DNA of 64,000 nt from assembly GCA_024228575.1 (NCBI GenBank), contig JAAETH010000466.1:1-64000 (forward strand). The letters are read 5' to 3'. Origin of the DNA: Actinomycetes bacterium (lineage in GTDB: Bacteria; Actinomycetota; Acidimicrobiia; Acidimicrobiales; Poriferisodalaceae). Shown here piece after piece: positions 7,372 through 15,611 of the stretch (position 1 is its first letter; the number at the start of each line of letters is the position of its first letter). The notes below the pieces were generated by a model. It made no database searches. It was not told the DNA's origin and saw only the letters and a program-made list of their open reading frames with translations. The position numbers and the translations under genes are program-made.

Positions 7372-9182
7372 CCAAAAGATCCGAGATCGAGGAGCGTGAA
7401 TCGTTGGCCCGCGGGTTCTGCGTGATGACTCACGCGGAGCTCTGCCATGGCTGCGGCGACGTCGGTGCAAGCAGGATTGGCGAGCTGCCACTCGTCGACC
7501 AGCAAGAACCGAACCCCGAACTGTCTCGCAAGCCGATCAAGATCTTGGTCAATGGTGCTGTCGTCGAGAGGCGCCCGCGATCCGTATAGACCAAACGATG
7601 ATGGCGTGCAGCTCAGTGTTCTCATTGCCCGGTCGGAAGCGTAGACGTGGACCTCGGAGAACCATGGGATCGCCTGGAACTGCGGTCCGCAGCCGACCAT
7701 GGGCTGCTCGGCCTCAATCTGGACGTGGAGGTACATGACCTCCACACCAGTGCAGTCGGTCGGGACGACCATGAACGCCTCAGCATCGTCATCAGCGAAT
7801 GCAGCGATGGTTCCGCCCGCCGTATTCAGCCCAAGTCCGGCAATTGAGTTGAGGTGCAGAATGCTCGGGAGGCTCAGCAACACTGTGAGGCACGCAAGAG
7901 CCGAGATCGCAAGCCGTCGACGGCCGTGATCACCTGGAAGCGCGTCGAGTAGACGGGGGAGGAGTGCGGCAATCGCCACCACCCCGACAACAGGCAGGAG
8001 TAGTGCGAATCGCCCGGGTGCTCGCATTGCATCAAGGACGGGCAACCGGCGGATGATCTCGTAGGGCAGATATCCAGCGTCGCTACCGAATGGCACAACT
8101 CTGCGACCATTGAATCGAAGTATCGGGCCAAGTGTGGCAATCAGCACGGCACCGCTGGTCCAGGCAATCAGCCAGCGCTGTCGAGTCGCCCGGAACACCC
8201 CAGCGACGATAGCGATCAGGATCGGGTACCCCGGAAAGGATAGGGTCTCGCCGGTTCGCGGAAATGTCACCGGTCTGAAGGTCGTTGCTTCGACCAGCGT
8301 CGGATCATTCGGAACGGCCACCGAGAAGAAGTCCGCTGAGTAGGCGCTGGTTGACGAAGCGTAGAAGTCTTCACGTAGATTCTCGACCGCGTCGGACCGC
8401 GCAAGTCGCTCGGCCCTCTCGAGCTGTACCCGCGCGATGACCGCCGGCGACAACACGATGACGACTGCGGTCCCCGCGAACGCGATCCTGCCTAGATTGC
8501 GCCAGCTCGATCGGCGTTCAACAAGTCCAACAATCGCGAAGAGCGCCAGCCCACCCATGAGGAAGTAGATCGAGCAGAGGTATGCGAGGACACTCAGGGC
8601 GCCAAGTCGTACCGGACGAACCTGCCCATTCGATTCGTCGCCGGCAAAGCAGAGCATTGCCTCGCGCATGAGCAATGCTGCGGAGAAGACACACGCGAGC
8701 TGGATGTGCCCGGTGAAGCGAGTCGCTATCACGGGAGACATGGCACCGAGTACCGCAGCACTGGCGGCCACGCCCCTGCTCGCGGTAATCGTTCGTGCCA
8801 ACGCGAACATGGCGGCGTAGTTCGCGACCGCAATCGAAGCCAACGCGAGGTTGTAGGAGAGGATCGGCCCGAACACGAGGTTCAGCAACCCTGTGAACCA
8901 CAGCGGCAAGAAGCCGTCCACGAGGAACACATCAAACCCAATCGGAACGACCACATCGTCGAAACGCCTCGGAACCAGATTCCACACTCGGAGCTCTCGA
9001 CCAAACCGCCAGCCAAACCAGATGTTCTGATCAGCATCGACGGGTCCGAAGTACCTCCCAGACAGATCACGCAAAAGGCCATGCATAGTGGCCCACACCA
9101 CCACCGCTCCCGCGAGTAGGTGAACCAGAATCCCGGCGCCATCCCGCATGAGTCTGGATACCGCAGTCACGTGCTCTCCCAC
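7365..9182 (-). CDS. Polytopic GT-C-like membrane protein
   Basis: A 605-residue integral membrane protein with about 11 hydrophobic helices up to residue ~440 and a C-terminal soluble region likely outside the membrane. The first extracytoplasmic loop carries an acidic motif (GPVDADQNIWFGWRF), as in GT-C enzymes that use polyprenyl-linked sugars, so a role in transferring sugar from a lipid carrier is plausible. The acceptor is unknown. The GTG start at 9182 precedes the first hydrophobic helix. The stop codon lies in a dispersed repeat, so the last residues (LGSFGG) may be repeat-encoded. It stands alone between repeat copy 1 and an IS110 remnant near a tRNA gene, which suggests acquisition by transfer. 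Confidence 0.7.
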   Translation of the reverse strand: MGEHVTAVSRLMRDGAGILVHLLAGAVVVWATMHGLLRDLSGRYFGPVDADQNIWFGWRFGRELRVWNLVPRRFDDVVVPIGFDVFLVDGFLPLWFTGLLNLVFGPILSYNLALASIAVANYAAMFALARTITASRGVAASAAVLGAMSPVIATRFTGHIQLACVFSAALLMREAMLCFAGDESNGQVRPVRLGALSVLAYLCSIYFLMGGLALFAIVGLVERRSSWRNLGRIAFAGTAVVIVLSPAVIARVQLERAERLARSDAVENLREDFYASSTSAYSADFFSVAVPNDPTLVEATTFRPVTFPRTGETLSFPGYPILIAIVAGVFRATRQRWLIAWTSGAVLIATLGPILRFNGRRVVPFGSDAGYLPYEIIRRLPVLDAMRAPGRFALLLPVVGVVAIAALLPRLLDALPGDHGRRRLAISALACLTVLLSLPSILHLNSIAGLGLNTAGGTIAAFADDDAEAFMVVPTDCTGVEVMYLHVQIEAEQPMVGCGPQFQAIPWFSEVHVYASDRAMRTLSCTPSSFGLYGSRAPLDDSTIDQDLDRLARQFGVRFLLVDEWQLANPACTDVAAAMAELRVSHHAEPAGQRFTLLDLGSFGG

Positions 9183-9302
9183 CTAATCCGAGACACAGTA
9201 TCCCTGGGATCACGAGAGTCGACAACACCCCCTGGACCTCCGTCGACTCTCGCCAGGGTCCGCCAGACGCGCCAACGACCGAGACACTCCGGCGAATGTT
9301 CG

Positions 9303-9515
9303 ATGACTGTGTTCGCGGGCGATGATTGGGGTGAGGATCATCACAAGATCCATCTCATGAGCGAACAACGTGAAAACTCGCGGTGAAGCGACTGCCGGAA
9401 GGACTCGATGGCGTTGCAGCGTTTCATGTTCCGATTGCTGGGCACGCGCAAGACACGTCGGAGGTGATCATCGAACTCGAAACCGAACTGGGCTTGTCTC
9501 CGGAGAAACACCCGG
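9303..9515 (+). pseudogene. IS110-family transposase remnant
   Basis: The frame from 9303 reads MTVFAGDDWGEDHHKIHLMS, matching the N-terminus of IS110 transposases (DEDD type, first catalytic Asp in FAGDDW). It stops after 27 codons. The continuation is in another frame from ~9383, reading KRLPEGLDGVAAFH and then EVIIELETELGL. Homology ends near 9515 where the family would continue into GLWVxALxAAGY. Only the first ~70 residues remain, with a frameshift. It sits about 120 bases from tRNA-Ala. Confidence 0.75.
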
Positions 9516-9635
9516 ACGCCGAGAACTTCACGCGATGCGCCGCAGCCCAGAAGTACAAGTGGGACGACGTACCGAAAACGAACAACGGCGACACAGAAAG
9601 CAACTGTGTCGCCGTTGGTTCAAGGTTGACTGATT

Positions 9636-9712
9636 TGGTGGAGGTGACCGGATTTGAACCGACGACCCCTTCGTTGCGAACGAAGTGCTCTGCCAGGCTG
9701 AGCTACACCCCC
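9636..9712 (-). tRNA. tRNA-Ala (anticodon CGC)
   Basis: Read on the minus strand, the 77-base gene starts GGGGGTGTAGCTCAG and ends CACCTCCACCA, with CCA encoded. The acceptor stem pairs over 7 bp with one G-U. The D arm is GCTC...GAGC. The anticodon stem CTTCG/CGAAG closes the loop TTCGCAA, giving anticodon CGC, which reads the alanine codon GCG. The T arm contains GGTTCAAATCC. All cloverleaf parts are present. Confidence 0.95.
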
Positions 9713-9758
9713 ATCAAGGACCCGCCATTGTAGCCGATACTGCTGGCGATGAGTTCTG

Positions 9759-10265
9759 TCAGTTCACTCGACGACGAACCGGCGACGGTGCAACATCGAG
9801 CCGCGTTGCCGACGGAAGGTAACTGACCTTCTGGGCTCGCTCGACACTGGCCTGGCGCCTCTTGATCGCCTGCCATGCGAACACGATGAGCGCGCCCCCA
9901 GTGATCGCCAGGGCGATGCCGGTGGCCAGCCCCGATGACAACATCCAGCCCATGGCCGAGATGCCGGTGGCAGCGGCGAGAATCATGAACACGATGCGCC
10001 GGCGTTCGGCCGCATGCGTCCTCGACTGGGGAATACCAGCAGCGACGAGCCGCGCCGGTGTCGCGTTCGTGTACATACGGTGAGCCGGGTTGACCAGCTT
10101 GCGCGGGGCCATGGTTCCCAGCACATTGAGCTGCTGGTGGAAGGACCGCATCGGATCGCGACGGGACCTGCCGTCGCGAAGATCGCCGATGAACTCCCAC
10201 GCGAGCACGACGACCCACATGATCGCAAGCGCACCGAGGATGATTTGATTCAGTCCCGCTGTCAT
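9759..10265 (-). CDS. SepX/GlpR-like divisome membrane protein
   Basis: A 168-residue protein with an N-terminal transmembrane helix (GLNQIILGALAIMWVVVLAW), a basic cytoplasmic segment with RRDPMRSFHQQLNVLG, two further hydrophobic segments (~85-125) and a basic tail. This architecture and its position next to moaC, moaA, moeA and a galU-type gene match the actinobacterial GlpR/SepX protein, which lies in a galU-moeA-moaC-sepX neighbourhood and helps assemble the FtsZ division machinery. The start is the ATG at 10265; upstream in-frame codons lack homology. Identification rests more on synteny and topology than on sequence motifs. Confidence 0.6.
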   Translation of the reverse strand: MTAGLNQIILGALAIMWVVVLAWEFIGDLRDGRSRRDPMRSFHQQLNVLGTMAPRKLVNPAHRMYTNATPARLVAAGIPQSRTHAAERRRIVFMILAAATGISAMGWMLSSGLATGIALAITGGALIVFAWQAIKRRQASVERAQKVSYLPSATRLDVAPSPVRRRVN

Positions 10266-10424
10266 TAAAGGCAAACTCCGCGTTTTCGCCCTGTACATCG
10301 CTCCGACGGCCGACCGTGCCGGTGGAAAACCGGATTGACGATTTGTCAACCGACGTCGCTTCGCCGCCAGTATTACGGATGGGCTACGAATCCGCAACAG
10401 GCTGTCACATTTGTGACGAATGAC

Positions 10425-10997
10425 TCACTCCGCGTGATCGATACCGTCGTTCGTGTGGGAAATGAAACCACGTTCACGGGCCACGGTTTCGTACCTCTCG
10501 ATGGTCTCCTCGATCGATTCGGGCCGCTTGTAGGGCCCCGACTTGCCGCCCGTCTTCTCCCACAGAGCGACAGCTCCGATGACCATCGTCTTGTCGACAC
10601 TCTTACACATGTCGTAGATGGTGAGGGCGGCAACCGAGCAGGCGGTCATCGCCTCCATCTCGACGCCGGTGCGGTCGAAGGTCTCGACGTGGGACTCGAC
10701 CTCCACAAATGTCTCGTCGACGTGGAAGTTGATGAATATCCCACCGACCATCAATGGGTGGCACAACGGAATGAGGTCAGAAGCTCGCTTGGCTGCCTGG
10801 ATGCCGGCCACTCGGGCCACGGCCAGCACATCGCCTTTTGAGACCAATCCACCGATGATCAGATCGCTGGTCTCGGGTGCCATGTGGATCCGCCCACGTG
10901 CAACGGCTCGCCTGTGTGATGGCTCTTTGGGAGTCACGTCCACCATCCGGGCGCGACCCATTGGATCGAGGTGGGTCAGGTGCTTCTCAACGGACAT
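10425..10997 (-). CDS. moaC: Cyclic pyranopterin monophosphate synthase
   Basis: Converts 3',8-cyclo-7,8-dihydro-GTP, the MoaA product, into cyclic pyranopterin monophosphate, the first stable intermediate of molybdenum cofactor. The 190-residue protein has MVDVTPKEPSHRRAVARG near the N-terminus, the signature LIPLCHPL, and the active-site segment GVEMEAMTACSVAALTIYDM. The C-terminal KTGGKSG loop is intact. About 30 residues beyond the usual end look like a poorly conserved tail. moaA ends 65 bases upstream, so the two form a pair in one transcript with moeA. Confidence 0.95.
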   Translation of the reverse strand: MSVEKHLTHLDPMGRARMVDVTPKEPSHRRAVARGRIHMAPETSDLIIGGLVSKGDVLAVARVAGIQAAKRASDLIPLCHPLMVGGIFINFHVDETFVEVESHVETFDRTGVEMEAMTACSVAALTIYDMCKSVDKTMVIGAVALWEKTGGKSGPYKRPESIEETIERYETVARERGFISHTNDGIDHAE

Positions 10998-11061
10998 CTC
11001 GCGAGCCTAGGCCCGACGACGCTCATGCAGCGGTGCGACGGTCGAACAGACCAACGGCTGT

Positions 11062-12063
11062 TCAGCCGCCGATCTGTGACATCGACTTGGACGGCCGGAT
11101 GAAGTGGACCTGACCGATCGAGTGACCCGCCCACTTTGTTCCGACGGCCTCGCGTATCTCGTCGGCGATGGTGGAACTGTCGGCGCCAGAGCGTAGAACC
11201 GGCCTCATGTCGAACTCGTCGATGGCGAAGAGACACGTGCGAAACGCTCCTTCGGCGGTGAGCCTGACACGATCGCAGTCGTCGCAGAAGGGCCGGGTGA
11301 CCGATGCGATGACGCCCACCTCGCCCGCGCCGTCGGCGAAAGCGAACCTCTCGGCCGGTTCGCTGCCACGCCGGATCGGTTCGATTGGGTAGGCCGCGTC
11401 GATCTTCTCGACGATCTCGTCGGCCGCGACAACAGTGTCACGAGTCCATTCGCCGGTCGCGTCGAGTGGCATGAACTCGATGAACCGAACCGTCACACCC
11501 TTCTCGCGCCCGAATCTCACGAAGTCGACCACCTCGTCGTCGTTGATGCCACGCATCACAACAACGTTGATCTTGACCGGCGCCAACCCCGCTTCGATGG
11601 CCGCGTCGACACCGTCGAGCACGTGATCGAGCTCGTCGCGGCGCGTCAGCTCGAGGAAACGGTCTCGTCGCAGAGAGTCGAGCGAGACGTTCACTCGCTC
11701 GAGGCCGGCGTCTGCCAGAGACTGGGCGTGTTTGCGCAGCGTGGCGCCATTCGTCGTGAGCGAGAGGTCGATCCTCGATGCCTCTGACCCGAGTCCGGCG
11801 AGCTTCGTGATCAGCCTCGGCAGGTGGGCTCGGACCAGGGGTTCGCCACCCGTGAGTCTGATGCTGTTGAATCCGAAGTGCTCGACGCACACCCTCGCAA
11901 ACCGTTCGATCTCCTCGAAGGTCAGAATCTCCGACCTGGGCACCCATTGCATGCCCTCTGCCGGCATGCAATACGAACAGCGGAAGTTGCAGCGATCGGT
12001 GACCGAGATCCGCAGATCGCGGACCTTGCGGCGATGCGGATCTACGAGATCGGTCGAGGTCAC
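11062..12063 (-). CDS. moaA: GTP 3',8-cyclase
   Basis: Radical-SAM enzyme that rearranges GTP in the first step of molybdenum cofactor synthesis. The 333-residue protein has the radical SAM motif CNFRCSYC near residue 25, the SAM-binding TGGEPLVR, and the second iron-sulfur cluster region CDDCDRVRLTAEGAFRTC. It ends in the Gly-Gly pair needed for activity in this family. The GTG at 12063 is preferred; a TTG two codons upstream is also in frame. The gene lies 27 bases after the moeA stop and shares its direction. Confidence 0.95.
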   Translation of the reverse strand: MTSTDLVDPHRRKVRDLRISVTDRCNFRCSYCMPAEGMQWVPRSEILTFEEIERFARVCVEHFGFNSIRLTGGEPLVRAHLPRLITKLAGLGSEASRIDLSLTTNGATLRKHAQSLADAGLERVNVSLDSLRRDRFLELTRRDELDHVLDGVDAAIEAGLAPVKINVVVMRGINDDEVVDFVRFGREKGVTVRFIEFMPLDATGEWTRDTVVAADEIVEKIDAAYPIEPIRRGSEPAERFAFADGAGEVGVIASVTRPFCDDCDRVRLTAEGAFRTCLFAIDEFDMRPVLRSGADSSTIADEIREAVGTKWAGHSIGQVHFIRPSKSMSQIGG

Positions 12064-12090
12064 GCCCAAACGCTAGCGGCCCCCGGCCGT

Positions 12091-13299
12091 TCAGGCACCA
12101 GCGGCACCGAGCAGGATGATCTCGACCTCGCCACCCGCCGAGACTCCATCACCGTTGGGAAGAGCGGCCAAGACGTTCGCCTTGGCCATCGCCCACAACA
12201 TGTGTGAGCCCTGCCCGCCCGCGAGTCGCACGTGAAGACGTCCATCGGTGCCATATGTCGCGCGGGCGCGCAGGAAATGGGTCTTGCCATCAACGCGCCG
12301 ATCGAGATCTTCGTCAGCGACAGCATTGATGCGCGGGACGATGACTTCGTCGAACCCCATCATCTGGCGTACACCGGGACGACCGAACAACTCGAACGAC
12401 ACCATGCACGACACCGGATTGCCAGGAAAGCCGAACACGGGCACACCGTCGACGGTGCCGAAGGCGAACGGTTTCGCCGGCTTGATCGCGATCTGCATCC
12501 AGCGCATCTCACCAATGCGACTGAGCACCGCCTTGACGTAGTCGAAGTCGCCCATGCTGACCCCACCCGTGGTCATCACCGCGTCGCACTGAGCCACCCC
12601 ATTGCGCAGGGCGGCCTCGATAACCTCCTCGTCGTCTCTGGCCAATCCGAGGTCGACACCCTCTGCCCCGGCCTGGGCGACGAGCGAAAGAAGGGTTCGC
12701 CGGTTCGAGTCGCGAATCTGTCCCGGCTGAAGTGGGGCGCCATCGTCGACCAGCTCGTCGCCGGTACTGATGACGCCGATCCTCAGGCGCGGATAGACCT
12801 GAACCTCGGTGAGGCCGAGCGAACAGAGAACGCCGAGATGGCCAGCACCGAGAGGTTCGCCGCGTTCGAACACGAGATCGCCGGACTGAACGTCGTCGCC
12901 GGCCGGGCGGATGTGATTTCCGAGCGGCACACTCTCGTCCAGACGAACGACGTCACCATCGACCGAGGTCAGTTCGACCATGACCACCGCATCGGCGCCC
13001 GGCGGAATGACGGCGCCCGTCATTATCCGCACCGCCTCACCTGGGCCTATCGCGTCGGTCGGGTTGTCGCCGGCCGCGACAGTGCCGACTATCGAAAGAT
13101 CGCATGGTGCTTCGACGACATCGGCGGCCCTCACGGCGAAACCATCCATCGCTGTGTTGTCGAACGGGGGTATGGCGACATCGCTGACGACGTCTTGGGC
13201 AAGCACCAACCCGAGGGCTTCGGCAACGGGCACGACCGTCGGCTCGCGTCTCGGCGTCAACGAGAGGACGAAGTCAAGCGCTTCATCGAGTGAAATCAT
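12091..13299 (-). CDS. moeA: Molybdopterin molybdenumtransferase
   Basis: Inserts molybdate into adenylated molybdopterin, the last common step of the cofactor pathway. The 402-residue protein has the MoeA domain order: an N-terminal segment with PPFDNTAMDGFAVRAAD, a mid-region IMTGAVIPPGADAVV, the MoCF-binding domain with GVISTGDELVDDGAPL, TTGGVSMGDFDYV and FGFPGNPVSCMVSFELF, and a C-terminal beta domain. The ATG at 13299 gives a normal start. The mogA/mobA-type genes needed to complete the pathway are not in the window. Confidence 0.95.
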   Translation of the reverse strand: MISLDEALDFVLSLTPRREPTVVPVAEALGLVLAQDVVSDVAIPPFDNTAMDGFAVRAADVVEAPCDLSIVGTVAAGDNPTDAIGPGEAVRIMTGAVIPPGADAVVMVELTSVDGDVVRLDESVPLGNHIRPAGDDVQSGDLVFERGEPLGAGHLGVLCSLGLTEVQVYPRLRIGVISTGDELVDDGAPLQPGQIRDSNRRTLLSLVAQAGAEGVDLGLARDDEEVIEAALRNGVAQCDAVMTTGGVSMGDFDYVKAVLSRIGEMRWMQIAIKPAKPFAFGTVDGVPVFGFPGNPVSCMVSFELFGRPGVRQMMGFDEVIVPRINAVADEDLDRRVDGKTHFLRARATYGTDGRLHVRLAGGQGSHMLWAMAKANVLAALPNGDGVSAGGEVEIILLGAAGA

Positions 13300-13391
13300 G
13301 CCGTGACGGTACCCGCCAACTCCGCAGGCCAGCCTCCAACGACGGAAACGTCTTGGCGACGGAGAACGGCAACCGAGTCAGAAGGGTTCGC

Positions 13392-14534
13392 CTAGAGGAT
13401 TCCTCGATGTTCGAGGATCTCCTTGATGTCTGGGCGGCGGCGCTCGAGTTCGGCAGGATCCTTCACCGGCTGAAATCGGCCCTCGACACCGTCCCTCTCG
13501 ACCACGACCATGGTCGTCGGAACGAAGGCCGAAAGCTCGCCCACGAGCCGTTCGAACTGTACGACAGGCAACTCGTCGACCTTCTTCTCGACCTCGAACC
13601 AGGTCAGGTTGTGAGGTTCGGTGAGCCGTTCGGCATCGATAACCAACGAGTTCGTATTCACGGCGGGAATCTGGATATCGGCGACCGCCGGGGGCACCCG
13701 GAAAGCCTCGAGGATCTGAAGGTGGCCATCGACGAGGTAGGGAGCACCTCCGGTCGCCCCTTGATCGGCCGAGACGACCTCGCAGGTCATGGCGTTGCCG
13801 GTGTCGATGTGTAGGCCGATCATCGCCGGATCGAGGGTGGCCGCGGCATTATCGACGTTGGTGACGAACAGATAACGCCCGCCCGACGCGATGAAACGAC
13901 CCAGGAAACCCGAGTTGCGGACAGCGTCGCCGAGGTCGCCGTGTCCAGGAGCGTAGGGAGAGACAGATCCATCGTCGCGCTTGAACAACTCACCCTCGGC
14001 GGTGACCCGCATCGCAACGTTCTGAGGAGCGGTTTCGATGGCGACCTTCTCGGAGCTGAAACCCGCCGCCACCTCTGACAACACCGGATCGCTCTGGAAG
14101 CTGGTCATCAGCACCATCGAGACTGGGGTAGCCGAGTTGCGGCCCGCCACCTCGAGATCACGAATCTTGGTGTCGACGAAACGAATACCCGGCAGCACCT
14201 CGGCGAGAGCCTTGACACCACCACCGAACCTCGTCGCCATCCCCCCGGCCAGGAGAACCACAGCGACCTGCCCGGCATTGATCGCGTCGTCCCCGATTGC
14301 AGCGAGTCGCTCGCGCTCGTCGGTCCCAGAAGCAGGGAAACGAAGCAATGCCGAAGAAGGTGGCACCTCAACCCTCCCTGTCACGATGTTGCGAGAGGGA
14401 TCGACGCCACCACCGGCGAGGCGCGAACGAAGCGAGTCGAACATCTCGCGGTCGAATCCGTACTCGACGAGCAGCTCGGCCGTCTCGGCCTCGATGCCGT
14501 AGTCCGAAACCAGCTGCTGGGCTGTTGTGTTCAC
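13392..14534 (-). CDS. galU: UTP-glucose-1-phosphate uridylyltransferase, eukaryotic-type fold
   Basis: Makes UDP-glucose from glucose 1-phosphate and UTP, feeding surface polysaccharide synthesis. The 380-residue protein belongs to the UDPGP type 1 family: VVLLAGGMATRFGGGVKAL is the nucleotide-binding loop, followed by SMVLMTSFQSDPVLSE, PGHGDLGDAVRNSGFL and FVTNVDNAAATLDP. This differs from the short bacterial GalU fold, although the position beside moeA is that of actinobacterial galU. The gene symbol is assigned by role. The start is GTG at 14534. It is divergent from fmdB, with about 90 bases for both promoters. Substrate could instead be another sugar phosphate. Confidence 0.8.
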   Translation of the reverse strand: MNTTAQQLVSDYGIEAETAELLVEYGFDREMFDSLRSRLAGGGVDPSRNIVTGRVEVPPSSALLRFPASGTDERERLAAIGDDAINAGQVAVVLLAGGMATRFGGGVKALAEVLPGIRFVDTKIRDLEVAGRNSATPVSMVLMTSFQSDPVLSEVAAGFSSEKVAIETAPQNVAMRVTAEGELFKRDDGSVSPYAPGHGDLGDAVRNSGFLGRFIASGGRYLFVTNVDNAAATLDPAMIGLHIDTGNAMTCEVVSADQGATGGAPYLVDGHLQILEAFRVPPAVADIQIPAVNTNSLVIDAERLTEPHNLTWFEVEKKVDELPVVQFERLVGELSAFVPTTMVVVERDGVEGRFQPVKDPAELERRRPDIKEILEHRGIL

Positions 14535-14623
14535 TCGTCGATCCCTTCGTTGACCGGTTTGGTCGAACCCGCATTCATGGTAGATACAATCACTCGACGC
14601 TCATCGAGACCCGATTCCGGAAT

Positions 14624-14959
14624 ATGCCAACGTACGAGTATCTCTGCCAAAGCTGCGACCATCAATTCGACATCTACCAGTCATTCTCCGACGACGCGCT
14701 GACGACCTGCTCCGAGTGTTCGGGCAACCTGGTCAAGGTGTTCGGGAATGTCGGCATCGCCTTCAAGGGCAGTGGCTTCTACAAGAACGATTCACGGCCT
14801 GGCAAGTCCTCTTCCTCGACCTCGTCGACCACCGGCAACAGTTCGTCGTCATCGGATTCCTCGGCCAGTTCGTCATCGTCGACGACATCGAGCGATTCAT
14901 CGAGCTCCAAATCCAGCTCGGACTCATCGTCGACGACGTCGTCCTCATCCTCGGATTGA
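14624..14959 (+). CDS. FmdB-family zinc-ribbon protein with poly-serine tail
   Basis: A 111-residue protein whose first ~55 residues are an FmdB-type zinc ribbon: MPTYEYLCQSC, then a second cysteine pair in CSECSGNLVKVFG. Residues ~60-111 are almost only Ser with Thr, Asp and Lys. The tail is encoded largely by alternating TCG, TCC and TCA codons, so it may vary in length by slippage. FmdB proteins are proposed regulators, but their molecular role is unsettled. The ATG at 14624 gives the standard start; the frame is open upstream without homology. The SAF-domain gene follows 81 bases downstream. Confidence 0.85.
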   Translation: MPTYEYLCQSCDHQFDIYQSFSDDALTTCSECSGNLVKVFGNVGIAFKGSGFYKNDSRPGKSSSSTSSTTGNSSSSSDSSASSSSSTTSSDSSSSKSSSDSSSTTSSSSSD

Positions 14960-15040
14960 CCGACGGGCCGAAGCCCGATCACTTCCCCCGAAACACGCCC
15001 CACGCTCGCGCGAGCGAGCCGGGATCGAAAGGAAGTGATC

Positions 15041-15433
15041 ATGTCCATCGACGTTCGCCGCTGGCGCGAAATTGCCAAACGTGCCGCCCCGGTTGCTGCC
15101 GTGTGTGTGCTCGCCCTGGTCGTGGAACTCAGATCGACCTCGCCCGATGCCACCCCACCTGCGTCGGCGACTCAGATCTCGGCTGCAATACCCGACAGCT
15201 ACAGGCGCCTCGCCATCTCGATCGACGCAACCCAACGACCCGCGCTCGAAACGGGCGACATGGTCGACATCTACGGCACCGATCCACTGACCGGCACGGT
15301 CGCCGCGCTCGGATTCGGGCTGACAGTCACCGAATCCGCCGACTCGCGCGTGGTTGTGGCAGCGCCGGTGACGACGATTGCGGCGGTCGCCGCCCACGCC
15401 GGCTACGGGCACTTCACCATCGTCGGCTATTAG
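15041..15433 (+). CDS. Single-pass SAF/RcpC-like membrane protein
   Basis: A 130-residue protein with a short cytoplasmic start (MSIDVRRWREIAKRA), one membrane helix (APVAAVCVLALVVEL) and an extracytoplasmic domain. The domain contains AISIDATQRPALETGDMVDIY, close to the C-terminal half of SAF/CpaB (RcpC) proteins, which act in pilus assembly and polysaccharide binding. It is shorter than CpaB and no pilus genes are nearby. The ATG at 15041 has an AAAGGAAG ribosome site 5 bases before it. A 14-bp perfect palindrome (CGCTCGCGCGAGCG, 15004-15017) lies just upstream. The stop codon directly abuts repeat copy 2. Confidence 0.65.
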   Translation: MSIDVRRWREIAKRAAPVAAVCVLALVVELRSTSPDATPPASATQISAAIPDSYRRLAISIDATQRPALETGDMVDIYGTDPLTGTVAALGFGLTVTESADSRVVVAAPVTTIAAVAAHAGYGHFTIVGY

Positions 15434-15599
15434 GAGCCGCGCGAGTAGGGAGGAGCAAGGCGACGACCGGATCGGAGGCGGGGCCCGAACGGCCCGGTGA
15501 GCGCAGCGAACCAAGAGTGGGCAACAGTCCCGGACAACCGTCCAACACACCCATCCGCTAGCCCCCTCAAGAGCCGCGCGAGTAGGGAGGAGCAAGGCG
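15434..15599 (+). repeat. Dispersed ~137-bp repeat, copy 2, with 29-bp direct repeats
   Basis: Bases 15434-15462 and 15571-15599 are identical 29-bp direct repeats starting GAGCCGCGCGAGTAGGG. Between them lies a body of ~108 bp that aligns with 7270-7371 and, in part, with 27296-27340. The unit is therefore about 137 bp and is present here as one full copy plus the head of a second. It starts at the base after the SAF gene stop codon and ends 12 bases before the uppP stop codon, filling a convergent intergenic space. The segment GGGCCCGAACGGCCC can form a short hairpin. Confidence 0.85.
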
Positions 15600-15611
15600 G
15601 ACCCGAAGGGT

